The notes under the pieces are model-generated. The model did not search any database. It worked only from the letters and a program-made list of their open reading frames with translations, and was not told where the DNA came from. Made by a program: the position numbers and the translations under genes. Below, one piece after another: positions 10,830-20,760 of a DNA stretch of 64,000 bases. Location: positions 7,315,124 to 7,379,123 of the forward strand of contig CM036242.1 of assembly GCA_020698575.1 (NCBI GenBank), read 5' to 3'. The first letter of the stretch is position 1, and the number at the start of each line of letters is the position of its first letter. Origin of the DNA: Bostrychus sinensis. Taxonomy: Eukaryota; Chordata; Actinopteri; Gobiiformes; Eleotridae.

Positions 10830-11110
10830 CTGCACAGTTACAGCCTCTGACATCTGCATATTGGCCCACGAACATCTCACTTCATCTGCATTTCATGTTT
10901 GCATTCATTAAACTCAGCCGTCATGAGGTTTTTCCACAACAGTTTGTTGGTCTGACGTGTGTTTGGAGTGAAGGACCGGGCTTCTGTCGAGACGCTCAGA
11001 AACCAGACGAAATGTGCTGTCTATTCTCATCAGAGTGACGAGGCAGAAAAACAGCCACATTTAAAGATGATTTAGCTGCTGGCGTGGAAATAATTGGTGC
11101 TAACCCACTT
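10830..11110. promoter_or_regulatory. Candidate conserved non-coding element with octamer-like sites
   Basis: A repeat-free block with ATCTGCATATTGG, CATCTGCATTTCATG and GTTTGCATTCATTAA within about 80 bp. These resemble POU-type octamer and homeodomain sites. There is no coding frame. A regulatory role is inferred from motif density only. Confidence 0.25.
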
Positions 11111-11522
11111 CTGCTTTGCCCTCTCGTAGGATGCTACATAGTACAACTGTATATTGTTATGTAACTTTAAGACGGTATATTACTTTGGGACAATAGATGA
11201 TTTTGAGTTCAGATTGCTGGAAACAACTAGCAATGTAAAAAAAAGTATGTATTTTTTACTGAAGTCGGTTAAAGTTTTGTAGATGGCTATTATACCACTG
11301 GAATGGTGCTGCATGTTCCATAACTGAACAGGCTGAAAGTAATCTATTACCTGCTTACTAAATAGATTTATTATTTTATTCTACCATATTGTAAATGTAT
11401 CAGCACTCAACATTTTGAAAGGGGATATTTTATGCTATTATTTTTTTTTTTTAAACCAATCTTAGTCACCTCCAGAACAATGGCACGTTTTACAACCTTT
11501 AAAAATTAGTATGTGACATTAT
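11111..11522. other. A+T-rich unique sequence
   Basis: No gene or recognisable element found up to the start of the Harbinger element. Confidence 0.5.
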
Positions 11523-12154
11523 GGGCCAGATTTATCAAAGGTTTGCGTGCACGCTAACTGAATAAGATGCGCTAAAATTGAGTGAACGAGAGTGAACGCA
11601 ATGCAGATTTTGCTCCTATGACCTAATGAATCTGTAAACTGAGGCGTTCTTCCCAGAGTGTGCAAAATGGAAGGCGGAGAAAATGCAAATTCATTCATTT
11701 ACCGCCCGCAATATTATTTATCAAGGCTCACCATGACTTTGCGTGTGAAAATAGCGTATAAATTTAGCACGTTGGAGAAGGACGTGCTAATCTTTTGCAC
11801 AGATATGGCTGCTGTGATTCGTGTGAGACAAAGGAGAAGAAATGAACAAATACGTAGGGTTAGAGTGTTTGCCACGCGTGCAGATCTATTTGCCATGACG
11901 GATGAAAAAATTATTCACCAGCACTTTCAGCTCTTCTTAGTTAAATTTTTGCCGTTTGTGTTCCACTTCCGCACCTTCCATGACGCAAAACAATACACGC
12001 AATGATGCCGTTTAAATAGTTCCGCCCCATCTGTTTGCACTGTCACCGCCACGCAGTTTGTCTTAGTAATTCATGCCCAACACGCCCATTAATAGCAGCC
12101 GCATATTTTCTCACTGCACTCGCAGTTTAGCACCCGTCTTAGTAAATCTGGCCC
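11523..12154 (+). mobile_element. PIF/Harbinger-like deletion derivative
   Basis: The ends are GGGCCAGATTTATCAA and TTAGTAAATCTGGCCC, clear TIRs of the GGGCCAGATTTA type. The flanking trinucleotides TAT (11520-11522) and TTT (12155-12157) fit an imperfect 3-bp duplication. At 632 bp it is too short to be autonomous. Unlike most MITEs it keeps a coding segment (see 11805-12005). Confidence 0.8.
11805..12005 (+). pseudogene. Harbinger transposase N-terminal remnant
   Basis: From the ATG at 11805 the frame reads an arginine-rich stretch (VRQRRRNEQIRR), then RVRVFATRADLFAMTDE and KIIHQHF. That is the arrangement at the N-terminus of Harbinger (DDE nuclease) transposases: a basic patch, R-x-R-x-x-x-R-x-D-x-x-x-x-x-x-D/E, then the helix leading into the DNA-binding region. 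The frame leaves the family after about 45 residues where the internal deletion joins unrelated 3' sequence. The DDE catalytic domain is absent, so it cannot encode an active enzyme. The frame is open further upstream (11658), but the ATG at 11805 fits the family start better. Confidence 0.6.
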
Positions 12155-12214
12155 TTTGTGACTTTCAATAATTACTACTGCCAAAAAGAACCAGGAGAGG
12201 GCAGCAAAGTAGAG

Positions 12215-12597
12215 CTGTCATGCTATTTTGAACAGAACCATAGAAAAAGAGCTTTTTATTTCCTTAAACTGTTTGTATGATGCCATTTAATTACAGAATA
12301 AAAAAAAATATCTGTGAGGAATCAGTGGAAAAAGAGCTGTACACCACATTTTAGATAAATGAATGAGAGCTGACTGGATGTAGAGGGTTTTTGATTGGTC
12401 AGTGCTTCCTGGAGTGGGCGGGGGGTTCATGGTAGAGGTTTGTTGAACCGTGTTCTGAGATTCTCCTAAGAATACAGGATTACTGTAGCATGCGTGAATG
12501 AAACAGACCACAACTCCAGGTATGTTTTTGATGAGGGAACATTATAATATGGTAGAAAGCTCAAAAAAGTCAATTTAGCATAATATATCCCTTTTAA
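12215..12597 (+). mobile_element. TTAA-MITE family A, CCAAT-carrying subfamily
   Basis: Shares AAAGAGCTTTTTATTTCCTT, GGATGTAGAGG, TGATTGGTCAGTGC, GGAGTGGGCGGGG and GGTATGTTTTTGATGAGGG with copies at 19135 and 60645, and ends in the TTTTAA at 12593. ATTGG (12394) and GGGCGGGG (12417) make an inverted CCAAT box followed by a GC box. It also shows the intact sequence TTTCCTTAAACTGTTTG, which is the empty site of the insertion at 60689. Confidence 0.75.
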
Positions 12598-12721
12598 TAA
12601 TTTTCTTACAATTCTAATATATGTTTATCTAGTTATTCCATTTCTTCATGTAAAAGGAATAGTCCATCCAAAAGTCAATGAGAATTTTTTCACTACAGTG
12701 AAGCACACAGCGCACACCTAG

Positions 12722-13475
12722 GCTCAGTTCACACTTGCAGAGTTTGGTTCGCTTCAATCCAACTCAGGTGCACTTCCTGGGGAAGTCTGGTTTGTTTGAG
12801 CAGATGAACGTGCAATCAGACTCAGGTGCGCACCAAGCAAGTGAACTGTGGTCCTCCTGAAGTCAGAGGTCTCGGTGCAGTGCACTTTGAGTCCTGGTGT
12901 GGTCCTGGTCTGGTCCTGGTGAAGTGTGAACATATCATGGGTCAAACTGCGGACTAACGCCAGGGAGTGGACTACAGCACTGTTTACCAAGGGCATAGAA
13001 ACATACGCGCATCTAACGGACTATTAGGAAAAAATACAAATATAGCCTACTGTAATAAAATGTATTTAAAAGGTTGCTACCATTAGCAAACAAATGTAAA
13101 AACACTGCTGAAACAACACAGAGTTCATATTAATCACCAGAGAGACTCCACAGCTGTGTTCAGCCGAGATCGCTGCTCTAAACTTAACTGGAATAAATAT
13201 TGCACCATATGATATTATTGGGATATATTCAGCTGATGAGGCAGACTTTTGACCAATAGATGAGCAGGATTTCTTCTTCCCAAGTTTCTCTCAATAAATA
13301 CTGGTGCACTGCCCTCTACAGGCGAGGTTTGTCACTGCTCTCTCTGTCAGTTCAGTTCGTTTGACAGAGCTCAATGTGAACTGGAACCAGACCAATGACA
13401 TCATCAACACAGGTGCAGACTTTTGCCCCGTAGCGCACTGAGTCCTGCGGACAAATAAGTGTGAACACACCACTA
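12722..13475. mobile_element. Probable DNA transposon with TTCACACTT ends
   Basis: Starts CAGTTCACACTTGCAGAG and ends AATAAGTGTGAACACACC. The ends are imperfect inverted repeats (GTTCACACTT). Internally, G+C-richer blocks near both ends flank an A+T-rich centre (13010-13280). No duplication could be matched and no transposase frame is present. Superfamily not assigned. Confidence 0.5.
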
Positions 13476-13884
13476 GTCTGTTACTTCAAGGCCCTGTTGG
13501 TCCTGGCCACTTCTTTCCTTCAACTCCCACCCCATTGCAAACACTGTAGTTTATAGTAGAGCTGCTGCAGGGCTGAGGCCTTCCTCTGAGAGAAGCCCTC
13601 TGTAGACACTGCATCTTGTTCGTCTCCTTTGAGTTCACAGGTGAATAAAGTTTGGAGGATTTGAGTTTGACATGACAGAAGAATCTCTGACTGCTTGTAC
13701 TGAACGGCGATAGATAGACAGATCGTGATACAATGACTAATTAGCACAGCTATTAGCAACAGGAAGCTAACGTCAGTCTTAGACACATTGTGTCTGTCCA
13801 TCCAGGGAGAAGATCTCTCCTTCAATGTGGTCTCCATAAAGTTTCTTCCTTTGTCCCACAACTTTTTTTTTTTTTTTTGAGTTT
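13476..13884. other. Unique sequence with a poly(T) run
   Basis: Includes family A-like GACTAATTAGCACAG (13734), so part may be an old family A fragment. The frame on the minus strand (13520-13861, 113 codons) resembles no known protein. Confidence 0.4.
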
Positions 13885-13990
13885 TTTCCTTACAGAGAAA
13901 GAGGGTCTAAGGACAGAGATGTCTTGGGTCTGTTTAGTTTAATGTAGTTATTGTTTATATCTAATTGTGAGTTTATGTCTGATGAACTCA
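13885..13990 (-). repeat. Teleost dispersed repeat G, fragment
   Basis: TTTTTTCCTTACAGAGAAAG, AGGGTCTAAGGACAGAGATG and TCTGTTTAGTTTAATGTAG match in order the inverted pair at 29863-30075 and 30303-30510. Confidence 0.7.
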
Positions 13991-14084
13991 CTCATCCAGG
14001 CTAATTGAATCATCTGGACTTTTTTTTTTTTAAACTAAAGAAAAGTCTAAAGACTGCTTTTTAAACCTCAGAAACAGTACAGGA

Positions 14085-14285
14085 ATGCTTCCTGGAGAAG
14101 GTGTGGCTTCAGGTGTCTATACTGCGCGGTGAGTGTTTTCAGCTCTTGAGAAGGGCAGCGCATCATTAAATAGGATTACTCAAACATGCATGACCTAAAC
14201 AAAATACACTCAGGTATGTTTTTGGGAAGGAAATAACATGGTAAAACATGGAGAAAAAAAAAAAACTTATAATAAAACATCTCTT
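14085..14285 (+). mobile_element. TTAA-MITE family A, right-half fragment
   Basis: Blocks TTCCTGGAGAAGGTGTGG, TTTTCAGCTCTTGAGAAGGG, CAGCGCATCA and GGTATGTTTTTGGGAAGG are in family A order. Both ends are degraded. Confidence 0.65.
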
Positions 14286-14759
14286 TACTGTATTTTGTTT
14301 GATGACCGTGTCTATGTTCCCACAGCTCTATGTTCCCAATTTTCTAACATTATTTTACCTCAAAAATGGTGCATGTTAAACCCGAAAGCACAACCCCCCC
14401 CAACCCTAAATCTTAAGGGCTCAGTGTTGAAATGTGGAAACATAGAACTGTTGGAATTTTGGGCTGACCTTGATAAACAAGGGCCACTATGCCACTAATA
14501 TCGATTCATCTACTCACCTACACATGCACGTCTTGGGAGAAGGGTGGGCGGTAAACACAGGACAGCACGCAGACTCCTTCTGCCACCGTGAAACCCTTTG
14601 ACTTTACTCTACCTAAGTTCTTTTCCTCTTATAGTTTTTTAAATAATGAATTTGAAGTACCTTTATTACCGTATTACCTGCCACCATTAGCTTATCTAAC
14701 AGCAGATCTACTCTTGGACCACTCAAACATGCCCTGACCATCTCTCCCCTGTTTCCTAG
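14286..14759. other. Unique sequence
   Basis: No gene seen. 14522-14585 weakly resembles the minus-strand SINE body (GCACGCAGACTCC), too diverged to call. Confidence 0.4.
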
Positions 14760-15090
14760 GGGCCTGTGTTTTAACAGAGTGCTGGTCTCATTAGGAGCGT
14801 CTGAAGCTCCGTGCCCTGGCCCCTCGTCGCTGCCTCTAACACTCTCTGACAGTCTGTCCTGGTGTAACAGTGCAAACACACATACACACAGCACCTCGGC
14901 CCCTCTGAGCATACAGCACCCGAAGCTCGGCCTGTCAGCGAACGCTCCGCGGCCTGTCAGTGAACGCAGCACGGCTAATGAGGCCCACGGTTCTGTCTGC
15001 AGGCACACGCTTGATTTGTCAACAACAGCGGCTAATTCACACGTGTCAAATACAACCGGTTTAAATCTGCTTCTCAGCTATTTTTAGCAG
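14760..15090. promoter_or_regulatory. Candidate conserved non-coding element with a MEF2-type site
   Basis: A G+C-rich, repeat-free block. It contains CGGCTAATGAGG and GCGGCTAATTCAC (homeodomain-type), ACACGTGTC (E-box) and CTATTTTTAG at 15078-15087, an exact match to the MEF2 consensus YTAWWWWTAR. Overlapping frames on both strands (131 and 102 codons) are composition artefacts. The regulatory role is inferred. Confidence 0.3.
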
Positions 15091-15214
15091 GTGAATATGT
15101 ATAACGCTACTCAGAAAAAGGTAGGGATTTTCGTCTTTCAGGTGAAATTCCTTGTTCCTATTTTGCCTCACCGCCCCCTCTATTCCCTTTTACTCCAGGC
15201 ATTGCTGACCATTC

Positions 15215-15365
15215 AACATTCTGCATTTATTTATTTATCAAAAACAAAACAAAACAAAAAACGGTGCACAGCTCTCTTTCCACTGATCCCTCAAAGTTTT
15301 TTTTTCATTTTGTAGGAAAATGGCATCACACAAAAAGTTTAAGGAAATAAACAGCTTTTTTTTTT
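15215..15365 (-). mobile_element. TTAA-MITE family A fragment, inverted
   Basis: The reverse complement shares GTGCACAGCTCTCTTTCCAC, ATGGCATCA and AAGTTTAAGGAAATAAA with the copy at 12215. It carries the uninterrupted TTTCCTTAAACTTTTTG, another empty-site copy for the insertion at 60689. Confidence 0.7.
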
Positions 15366-15379
15366 CTGTATTTCTAACT

Positions 15380-15930
15380 CCAAGTCGTATAGACCGAGTC
15401 ATCAACAGAAACAAACCTCCAAGTCGAGTCCAAATCGAGTCATTATTACATGAAATCTAGTCCAGGTCACAAGTCCAGACCATTTAAACAGGGCCTATGA
15501 AGAGTCAACGTAATTGTGCCAGAATGCCAAATGTAGTCACAATTTCAATGTAATTTGTGGTTATAACAATCTAAATAAACAGAGTGAAAATAGTTTTCAA
15601 GATTATTTTTTAACTGAGTTCTTACGGTGCACCCTATTGTGAATTCCAATAACTTTCAACAACTTACAATATTTAGACATCAACAAACAAAACAAAAGTT
15701 ATCATGCAATTCATTATTCATATATGGAGGTGCACTCTGGACATGAATGTGACTAGAGAGCGGCATCCATGATCCAGAGTCCGAGTCCAGGGCGAGTTCA
15801 TGGTGCGTAAGTCTGAGTCTAGGTCAACAATGTACAAGTCCAACTCCAAGTCCTCAGCATGCACCCTGAGTCCAGTCACGAGTCATTGCCCCTCAGAAAT
15901 CACGAGTCCAAGTCAAGTCTTAAATCTTCA
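15380..15930. repeat. GAGTCCAAGTC-rich diffuse repeat
   Basis: Two clusters (15382-15480 and 15770-15925) of CAAGTCGAGTCC, GAGTCCAAGTC and CACGAGTC variants flank an A+T-rich centre. This suggests the two ends of one old element with internally repetitive termini. Bounds are approximate. Confidence 0.6.
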
Positions 15931-16189
15931 GTCAGTAAAGCAGGTATGTTAACCACTCTGCCACTGTGCAATCTCTTTCAAATACTTCCTATTTTCTGGC
16001 TTTCAGTTGGATTTCCAGTCTCCTAACAACCATGCCATAATTTGTTTTATCAAATACAGTGATAGCAGAAGATTGTAAGAATTGTTGTTTACTGGTGACT
16101 GATTCTTCAAGTGAGTATTGATTCATTGCTACTGTGTTCAGACGTGGGTAGAGTAGATTAGCACAATCTCCTCCTTCTGATGTTAATTG
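15931..16189. other. Unique sequence
   Basis: No gene seen. It borders the Penelope-like relic and may include its eroded 3' tail. Confidence 0.4.
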
Positions 16190-16475
16190 GCCAGTGCTTC
16201 TTTGACCCCTCGCTCAAACCATCCTTCCTCTCTGGCTACGATTCAGAAATCACTGTCCTCAAAAAAGTGGTTTGTTTCTTTTAGGTGGAGGTGTGCTGCA
16301 GACTCCAGGGGTGGCCCTGCGGTGTTGGTATAACCTCTGTGCAGAGGTTGTTTGGTTTTTCCAATGTACTGCAGTGGATGGCGTACACAACATTGCTTTG
16401 TTTGTAGCTAGGGATTTTGTCTTTAGGCTGAACCAATTTCTGAGCGTATTCAAATGTTTGAAATGAACCAGCATG
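16190..16475 (-). pseudogene. Penelope-like retroelement GIY-YIG endonuclease relic
   Basis: Read on the minus strand, successive segments in shifting frames are FKHLNTLRNWFSLK (about 16460-16420), KDKIPSYKQSNVVYAIHC (about 16425-16372), LQYIGKTKQPLHRGYTN (about 16374-16325), AAHLHLKETNHFFEDSDF (16300-16250) and EGWFERGVKEA (about 16225-16195). This is the order of the C-terminal GIY-YIG nuclease of Penelope-like elements: the N-V-V-Y strand, Y-I-G-K-T, H-L-x-x-x-x-H-x-F-E-D and W-F-E-R-G. Residues between the C of AIHC and YIGKT are deleted with a frame change, and there are stops. No reverse-transcriptase part is nearby, so it is a dead 3' fragment. Confidence 0.8.
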
Positions 16476-17465
16476 TTATACTGGCAAAAGATCTGTTCTC
16501 AGACAGGTCAGATACATAAGGCATAACAATGTTGCTCCTTTTGGCTCTAATTCTTTCCTGTCCTGTTTCTTAGCTCTTTGAAATATGGAGAAAGCCTAGT
16601 TGAAACTTCCACAGGCTTTAAGAGTATTGTTACTTCAAAATATTTCACCAGTAGAAGTAAAAAGTATGTTGCGATAAAACTACTCTTAAGATCTATTCGC
16701 ATGGGATAAGCATTACTCCTGGACCTCTGTAATTCGTGACTTACCCCCTGACGTCAGTGCTTTTAGTTGGGCATTCACAAGGGATAAACGCTGTCTGTAA
16801 TTTATTTGATTTTACTAACTTTATTCTGGATATGACGTATTGACAATCGCACAGATTTATAATAAAAATCCCAAATTTCATTTATGTTTCTAGCTCTACT
16901 TAATCTGAAGCTTCTATCTTTTATGTTGCTTTACTGTACTGACAAAAAACAATCTTTACCTCACGCTACGACGCAGGTACTTTTCCCATGGGTACATTAC
17001 TGTTACAGTTACAGACAATAAAATGTAGCGCTTTACTTTAACAAAGAGACAGACGAGGAGCGGCGCCTAACTTTAGGAAAGCGTGGTTGCATTCACAGCA
17101 GTGAGAGGCTGTTTACTGTGACGTAAGCAAGGGCCTGGGCTTAAAATGGTCTGTGAGTTTGCCCAGGGCAGGAGCTGGGGAAACGCTGCAGTGCTCTGTG
17201 GGGCTGTGGGACAGAGACTACAGGTCACCATTGCATTTTCACTTTCTTTCACTCTTTCACTTTCTCTGGGGTTCCGCGTCACGCATTAAAACCATGTAAC
17301 ACACGGCCCCCTTTTTGTTTATTTCTGACATGAAGCACCTCTCATTGTCACACACAGCCAAGGCGCTCATGGCTAGCAGTCCAAAAGCCCAGGGGCGGCT
17401 CCTGTGAGCTCCACGCGCTGTCTGCCCCATAGATGCCACAGAGGTCTGTATTTACTGTAACCTAT
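16476..17465. other. Unique sequence, no gene seen
   Basis: A+T-rich to 17040. 17040-17450 is G+C-richer with frames up to 69 codons on the minus strand that resemble no known protein. Confidence 0.45.
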
Positions 17466-17700
17466 AGGTTTAAACCAAAACTAAGTACAGACTAAACCAT
17501 GTCTAAATCAGGACTAAACCAAAACTAAACCATGCGCGTCTAAACATGCTACACCAGGACTAATCCAGGTCTAAACCAGGTCTAATCTAGGTCTCAACCA
17601 TGTCTAATGCAGGATTAAACCAGGACTAAGTAATGAATAAACTAAGTCTACACCAGGAGGACTAAACCAGGATTAACCCAGGACTAAACTTGGCCTCACC
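17466..17700. repeat. ACTAAACC minisatellite (locus 2 of 3)
   Basis: About 20 degenerate units of 11-13 bp on the theme AGGACTAAACC / AGGTCTAAACC. It lies 2.2 kb before the major array at 19924. Confidence 0.85.
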
Positions 17701-17729
17701 CAATAGGAGTCAGTGGACCTCCTATTGTG

Positions 17730-17752
17730 TTTTTTTTTTTTTTTTTTTTTTT
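17730..17752. repeat. 23-base T tract
   Basis: An uninterrupted run of T, followed by a teleost AGTAACTNAGTTACTT-type repeat (17760-17905). Confidence 0.95.
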
Positions 17753-17759
17753 ATTCAAA

Positions 17760-17905
17760 CATAGTAAGTAATGACATAGTTGCTTTGCCTGGTATCTAGT
17801 TACTTTCATAATGCAGTAAGTGAATAACTAACTCAGTTACTTTTTGGGAACTTGTAACTATAACTAATTGCTTTTTGAAGTAAGATGCCCAACACTGCTC
17901 ATTAC
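17760..17905. repeat. AGTTACTT-rich dispersed repeat
   Basis: TAGTTACTTTCATAATGCAG, ACTCAGTTACTTTTTGGG and GATGCCCAACACTGC resemble a common fish repeat ending in CCCAACACTG. Family bounds were not identified. Confidence 0.5.
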
Positions 17906-18049
17906 TACCCAACTCTAAGTGTGTCTATATCTAGAATTGGATGGATCTGTGCAAATTTCCCACTGCATTTATTGTTTGAGCACATTTTCGTATGGCAGAA
18001 CCTGACTCTGAAAGAAATGGGGCCAAACATTTAGCCATTCCTCTGTGTT

Positions 18050-18480
18050 AGATTGTAGAGAGTCGATATTTTTGCCCATTGAGACAATTCCGACTCCAGT
18101 CTGACACCTCTGTCCTGAATGAACAGTCTTGGCTGAGCATATGTGCCAGTTTGACCACAGAAAGCGCTGACAGTGAGCAGTGTGTTCAGTCCCTGGTGAA
18201 CGGAGTGAAGAGCGCCCTGGATATCTCAAACGGTGCGGCGGCCATGTTTGTGCGTGTGTGTTTGTGTGCGAGGAGCCTGCAGGGGTGTGAGCCAGGACGC
18301 AGCGAGAGGCAGAAGATCCCCGCTGCCGTTGGATTAGTGTCAGCGCTCCCAGAGCATGTGCACCCGCCCGCAGTCACTCTCCCAGGAGCTGATAAAAATA
18401 CACTCCAGCGCCCTGTCCGTGTGTGGATCCCAGCATTTGTAGTTTTATTAGCAAATACAACCTGGAATTTACTGACAAAT
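18050..18480. other. G+C-rich unique block containing the longest open frame
   Basis: The frame at 18079-18534 (151 codons, plus) is the longest in the window. It has no recognisable domain or signal peptide, it runs antisense to another open frame (18186-18377), and its last 40 codons lie in A+T-rich DNA. I read it as a chance frame in a G+C-rich non-coding block that could be conserved regulatory DNA. Confidence 0.35.
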
Positions 18481-18648
18481 GCAATGGAGTTGGCACTTTA
18501 CAATAGTTATAACAGTTTATTTACAATTTTTTAGATGCAGAAGAGTGTAGTGTTTAGTGCTTTTTCTTTAGACATTCATTTTAATCCAAATCTTGTCTGC
18601 CTATTTCGAAAGATATTTGAGGTTTTGGCTAGTTAAATAGTGAATAAA

Positions 18649-18910
18649 TTAAAGGTAGTGTAACCAGCATGTGCTCCTACTGGTTTGAAAACGGTACTGC
18701 AGTCTAAATCAAAACATTGGTCTGTGGGTTGCCAGGCTTTCCTCTTTTCTGACAATCGGTAACGCAGTTTTAGAACCAAAACAAAAAATGTAACTAAAAA
18801 CTAATTTTACATAATGTAAAATATATTTTTAATTGTTAATAAATCAACTGTACCATTGTTATCAGTAAAACTAATATTTGATTTAAACATGTGGGTAATT
18901 TTTATGGAAT
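18649..18910 (+). mobile_element. TTAA-MITE family B
   Basis: Starts TTAA then AGGTAGTGTAACCAGCATG. The internal blocks GTCTAAATCAAAACATTGGT, CTGTGGGTTGCCAG and TATCAGTAAAACTAATATTT are shared with the copies at 62705 and, inverted, at 37317. The right end is eroded. Confidence 0.75.
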
Positions 18911-19134
18911 GATATGAAATTTGAGGCTGTATGTTTTTATTTTTAGATGAACTTTATTTAAATAGTGAATTAGCTTAATGTTTAATGTTTTTCTCTTTCG
19001 TGACATGCTTTTTAGTTTGAAGTGCACTTTTTATTTTGATGACATTTTAAATGAGATCTTTTTCATTTTTACAGATTTTTTTTTTTCCACACAACACATT
19101 GATAAATCTACCTCTGCTTTTATTTTGCTAGTAA
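18911..19134. other. A+T-rich unique sequence
   Basis: No gene or element boundary recognised. Confidence 0.45.
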
Positions 19135-19432
19135 ACAAAAACAATTTTGTTGTTGCACCTCAAGGCCACCACAGTGCACAGTTTTTTGGATAAATGAATG
19201 AGAGCAGATTGGATGTAGAGGGCTTGTTGATTGGTCAGTGCTCCTTGGAGTGGGCGGGGGGTTTGTGGGAAAGGCGGAGCGTTTTCAGACCTCAGAATGG
19301 CCGTGCCAGAGAATATAGGCTTACTCAAACAGGAATGAGTGAAGTAAAACGCAAATCCAGGTATGTTTTTGATGAGGGAACATTAGAACATGGTAGAAAG
19401 CTCAGAAAAGTTGATTTTGCATAATATAGATC
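19135..19432 (+). mobile_element. TTAA-MITE family A, CCAAT-carrying subfamily
   Basis: Shares GGATAAATGAATGAGAGC, GGATGTAGAGGGCTTG, TTGATTGGTCAGTGC, GAGTGGGCGGGG and GGTATGTTTTTGATGAGGG with 12215 and 60645. ATTGG at 19230 and GGGCGGGGG at 19252 repeat the CCAAT-plus-GC-box layout. Confidence 0.75.
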
Positions 19433-19923
19433 TGTGTTTAAACATTCACTAGATGTTCCACTGCTTTTGTATCAGTGGGCGTGTGTCATTGATGATGTAA
19501 CACAGGACAGGATCTAAAGTCGCTGCCTTAAGGTCCATTCACACCGTCTTATTATAGTCGGCTTGTATCAAACCCTGAAGTGTTGAACTTGAAGGTGTTG
19601 TTGCTGTGGGCTGGTGTGACTGCACTACTCTGGGCTGCTTCATCATCAGTGTGAGGACGATCTAATGACCTCAGGCCTGGACAGGGTTTAATCAGGGTAT
19701 TTACCACATAAGCAATGCACTGGCTGAGACTACATAAACATCAAGTTAAGTAGCTACTAATGGTACACTTGGATGGATAGATAAGGAATACTTCACACAC
19801 TGTAAAGACTCATAGTGACTGGTCTCTTTGCTGCTGCTGAGGTTAGCTATGGAGTGGATTATTGACTGTTTTGCACACATTATTGAGGTCACAGAGGTCC
19901 CAACCTCAGTATTTTTTTATTGC
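19433..19923. other. Unique sequence
   Basis: No gene seen. GGTCCATTCACACCGTC (19532) resembles a transposon end of the TTCACAC type, but no partner was found. Confidence 0.4.
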
Positions 19924-20760
19924 TAGACTAAACCAGATGTAAACCAGGCAAAAAACAGGACTAAACCAGGCAAAAAACAGCACTAAACCAGGATTAAACC
20001 AGAAAAAAATACTCTACATCAGGATTTATTTAGGAAAAAAGACAGGACTAAACCAGGTCTAAACAAGGCCCAAACCAGGACTAAACAAGGCCCAAACAAG
20101 GTCTAAACAAGGCCCAAACTAGGTCTAAACAAGGCCCAAACCAGGTCTAAACAAGGCCCAAACCAGGACTAAACAATGCCCAAACCAGGTCTAAACAAAG
20201 CCCATACCAGGTCTAAACAAGGCCCAAACAAGGTCTAAACAAGGCCCAAACTAGGTCTAAACAATGCCCAAACAAGGTCTAAACAAGGCCCAAACCAGGA
20301 CTAAACAATGCCCAAACCAGGTCTAAACAATGCCCAAACCAGGTCTAAACAATGCCCAAACCAGGTCTAAACAAGGCCCAAACAAGGTCTAAACAAGGCC
20401 CAAACTAGGTCTAAACAAGGCCCAAACCAGGTCTAAACAAGGCCCAAACCAGGACTAAACAATGCCCAAACCAGGTCTAAACAATGCCCAAACCAGGTCT
20501 AAACAAAGCCCAAACCAGGACTAAACAAGGCCCAAACCAGGTCTAAACAATGCCCAAACCAGGACTAAACAATGCCCAAACCAGGACTAAACAAGGCCCA
20601 AACCAGGTCTAAACAAGGCCCAAACCAGGTCTAAACAAGGCCCATACCAGGTCTAAACAAGTCACAAACCAGGACTAAACAAGGCCCATACCAGGACTAA
20701 ACAAGTCACAAACCAGGACTAAACAAGGACTAAATAAAAGCTTAACGAGGACTAAACTGG
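19924..20760. repeat. 22-bp minisatellite built of two 11-bp halves (locus 3 of 3)
   Basis: About 37 units of 22 bp, each two related 11-mers: AGGTCTAAACA or AGGACTAAACA, then AGGCCCAAACC. Variants include ATGCCC, AAGCCC, GACTAAA and AAGTCACAAACC. Both ends decay into the 11-13-bp theme of loci 1 and 2. This shows a step-up from 11-bp to 22-bp periodicity with later homogenisation. There is no start codon and it is not coding. Confidence 0.97.

Noticed and set aside
14522..14585. SINE-like GCACGCAGACTCC segment
   Set aside because: Too short and diverged to separate from chance.
14613..15087. Overlapping frames of 131 (minus) and 102 (plus) codons
   Set aside because: G+C-rich non-coding block open on both strands; neither translation resembles a protein and neither has splice support.
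18079..18534. Longest open frame (151 codons)
   Set aside because: No recognisable domain, antisense frame open in the same place, and the last third lies in A+T-rich DNA. Composition explains it.
19924..20760. CRISPR-like array
   Set aside because: The 22-bp units are contiguous without unique spacers; it is a minisatellite in a fish genome.
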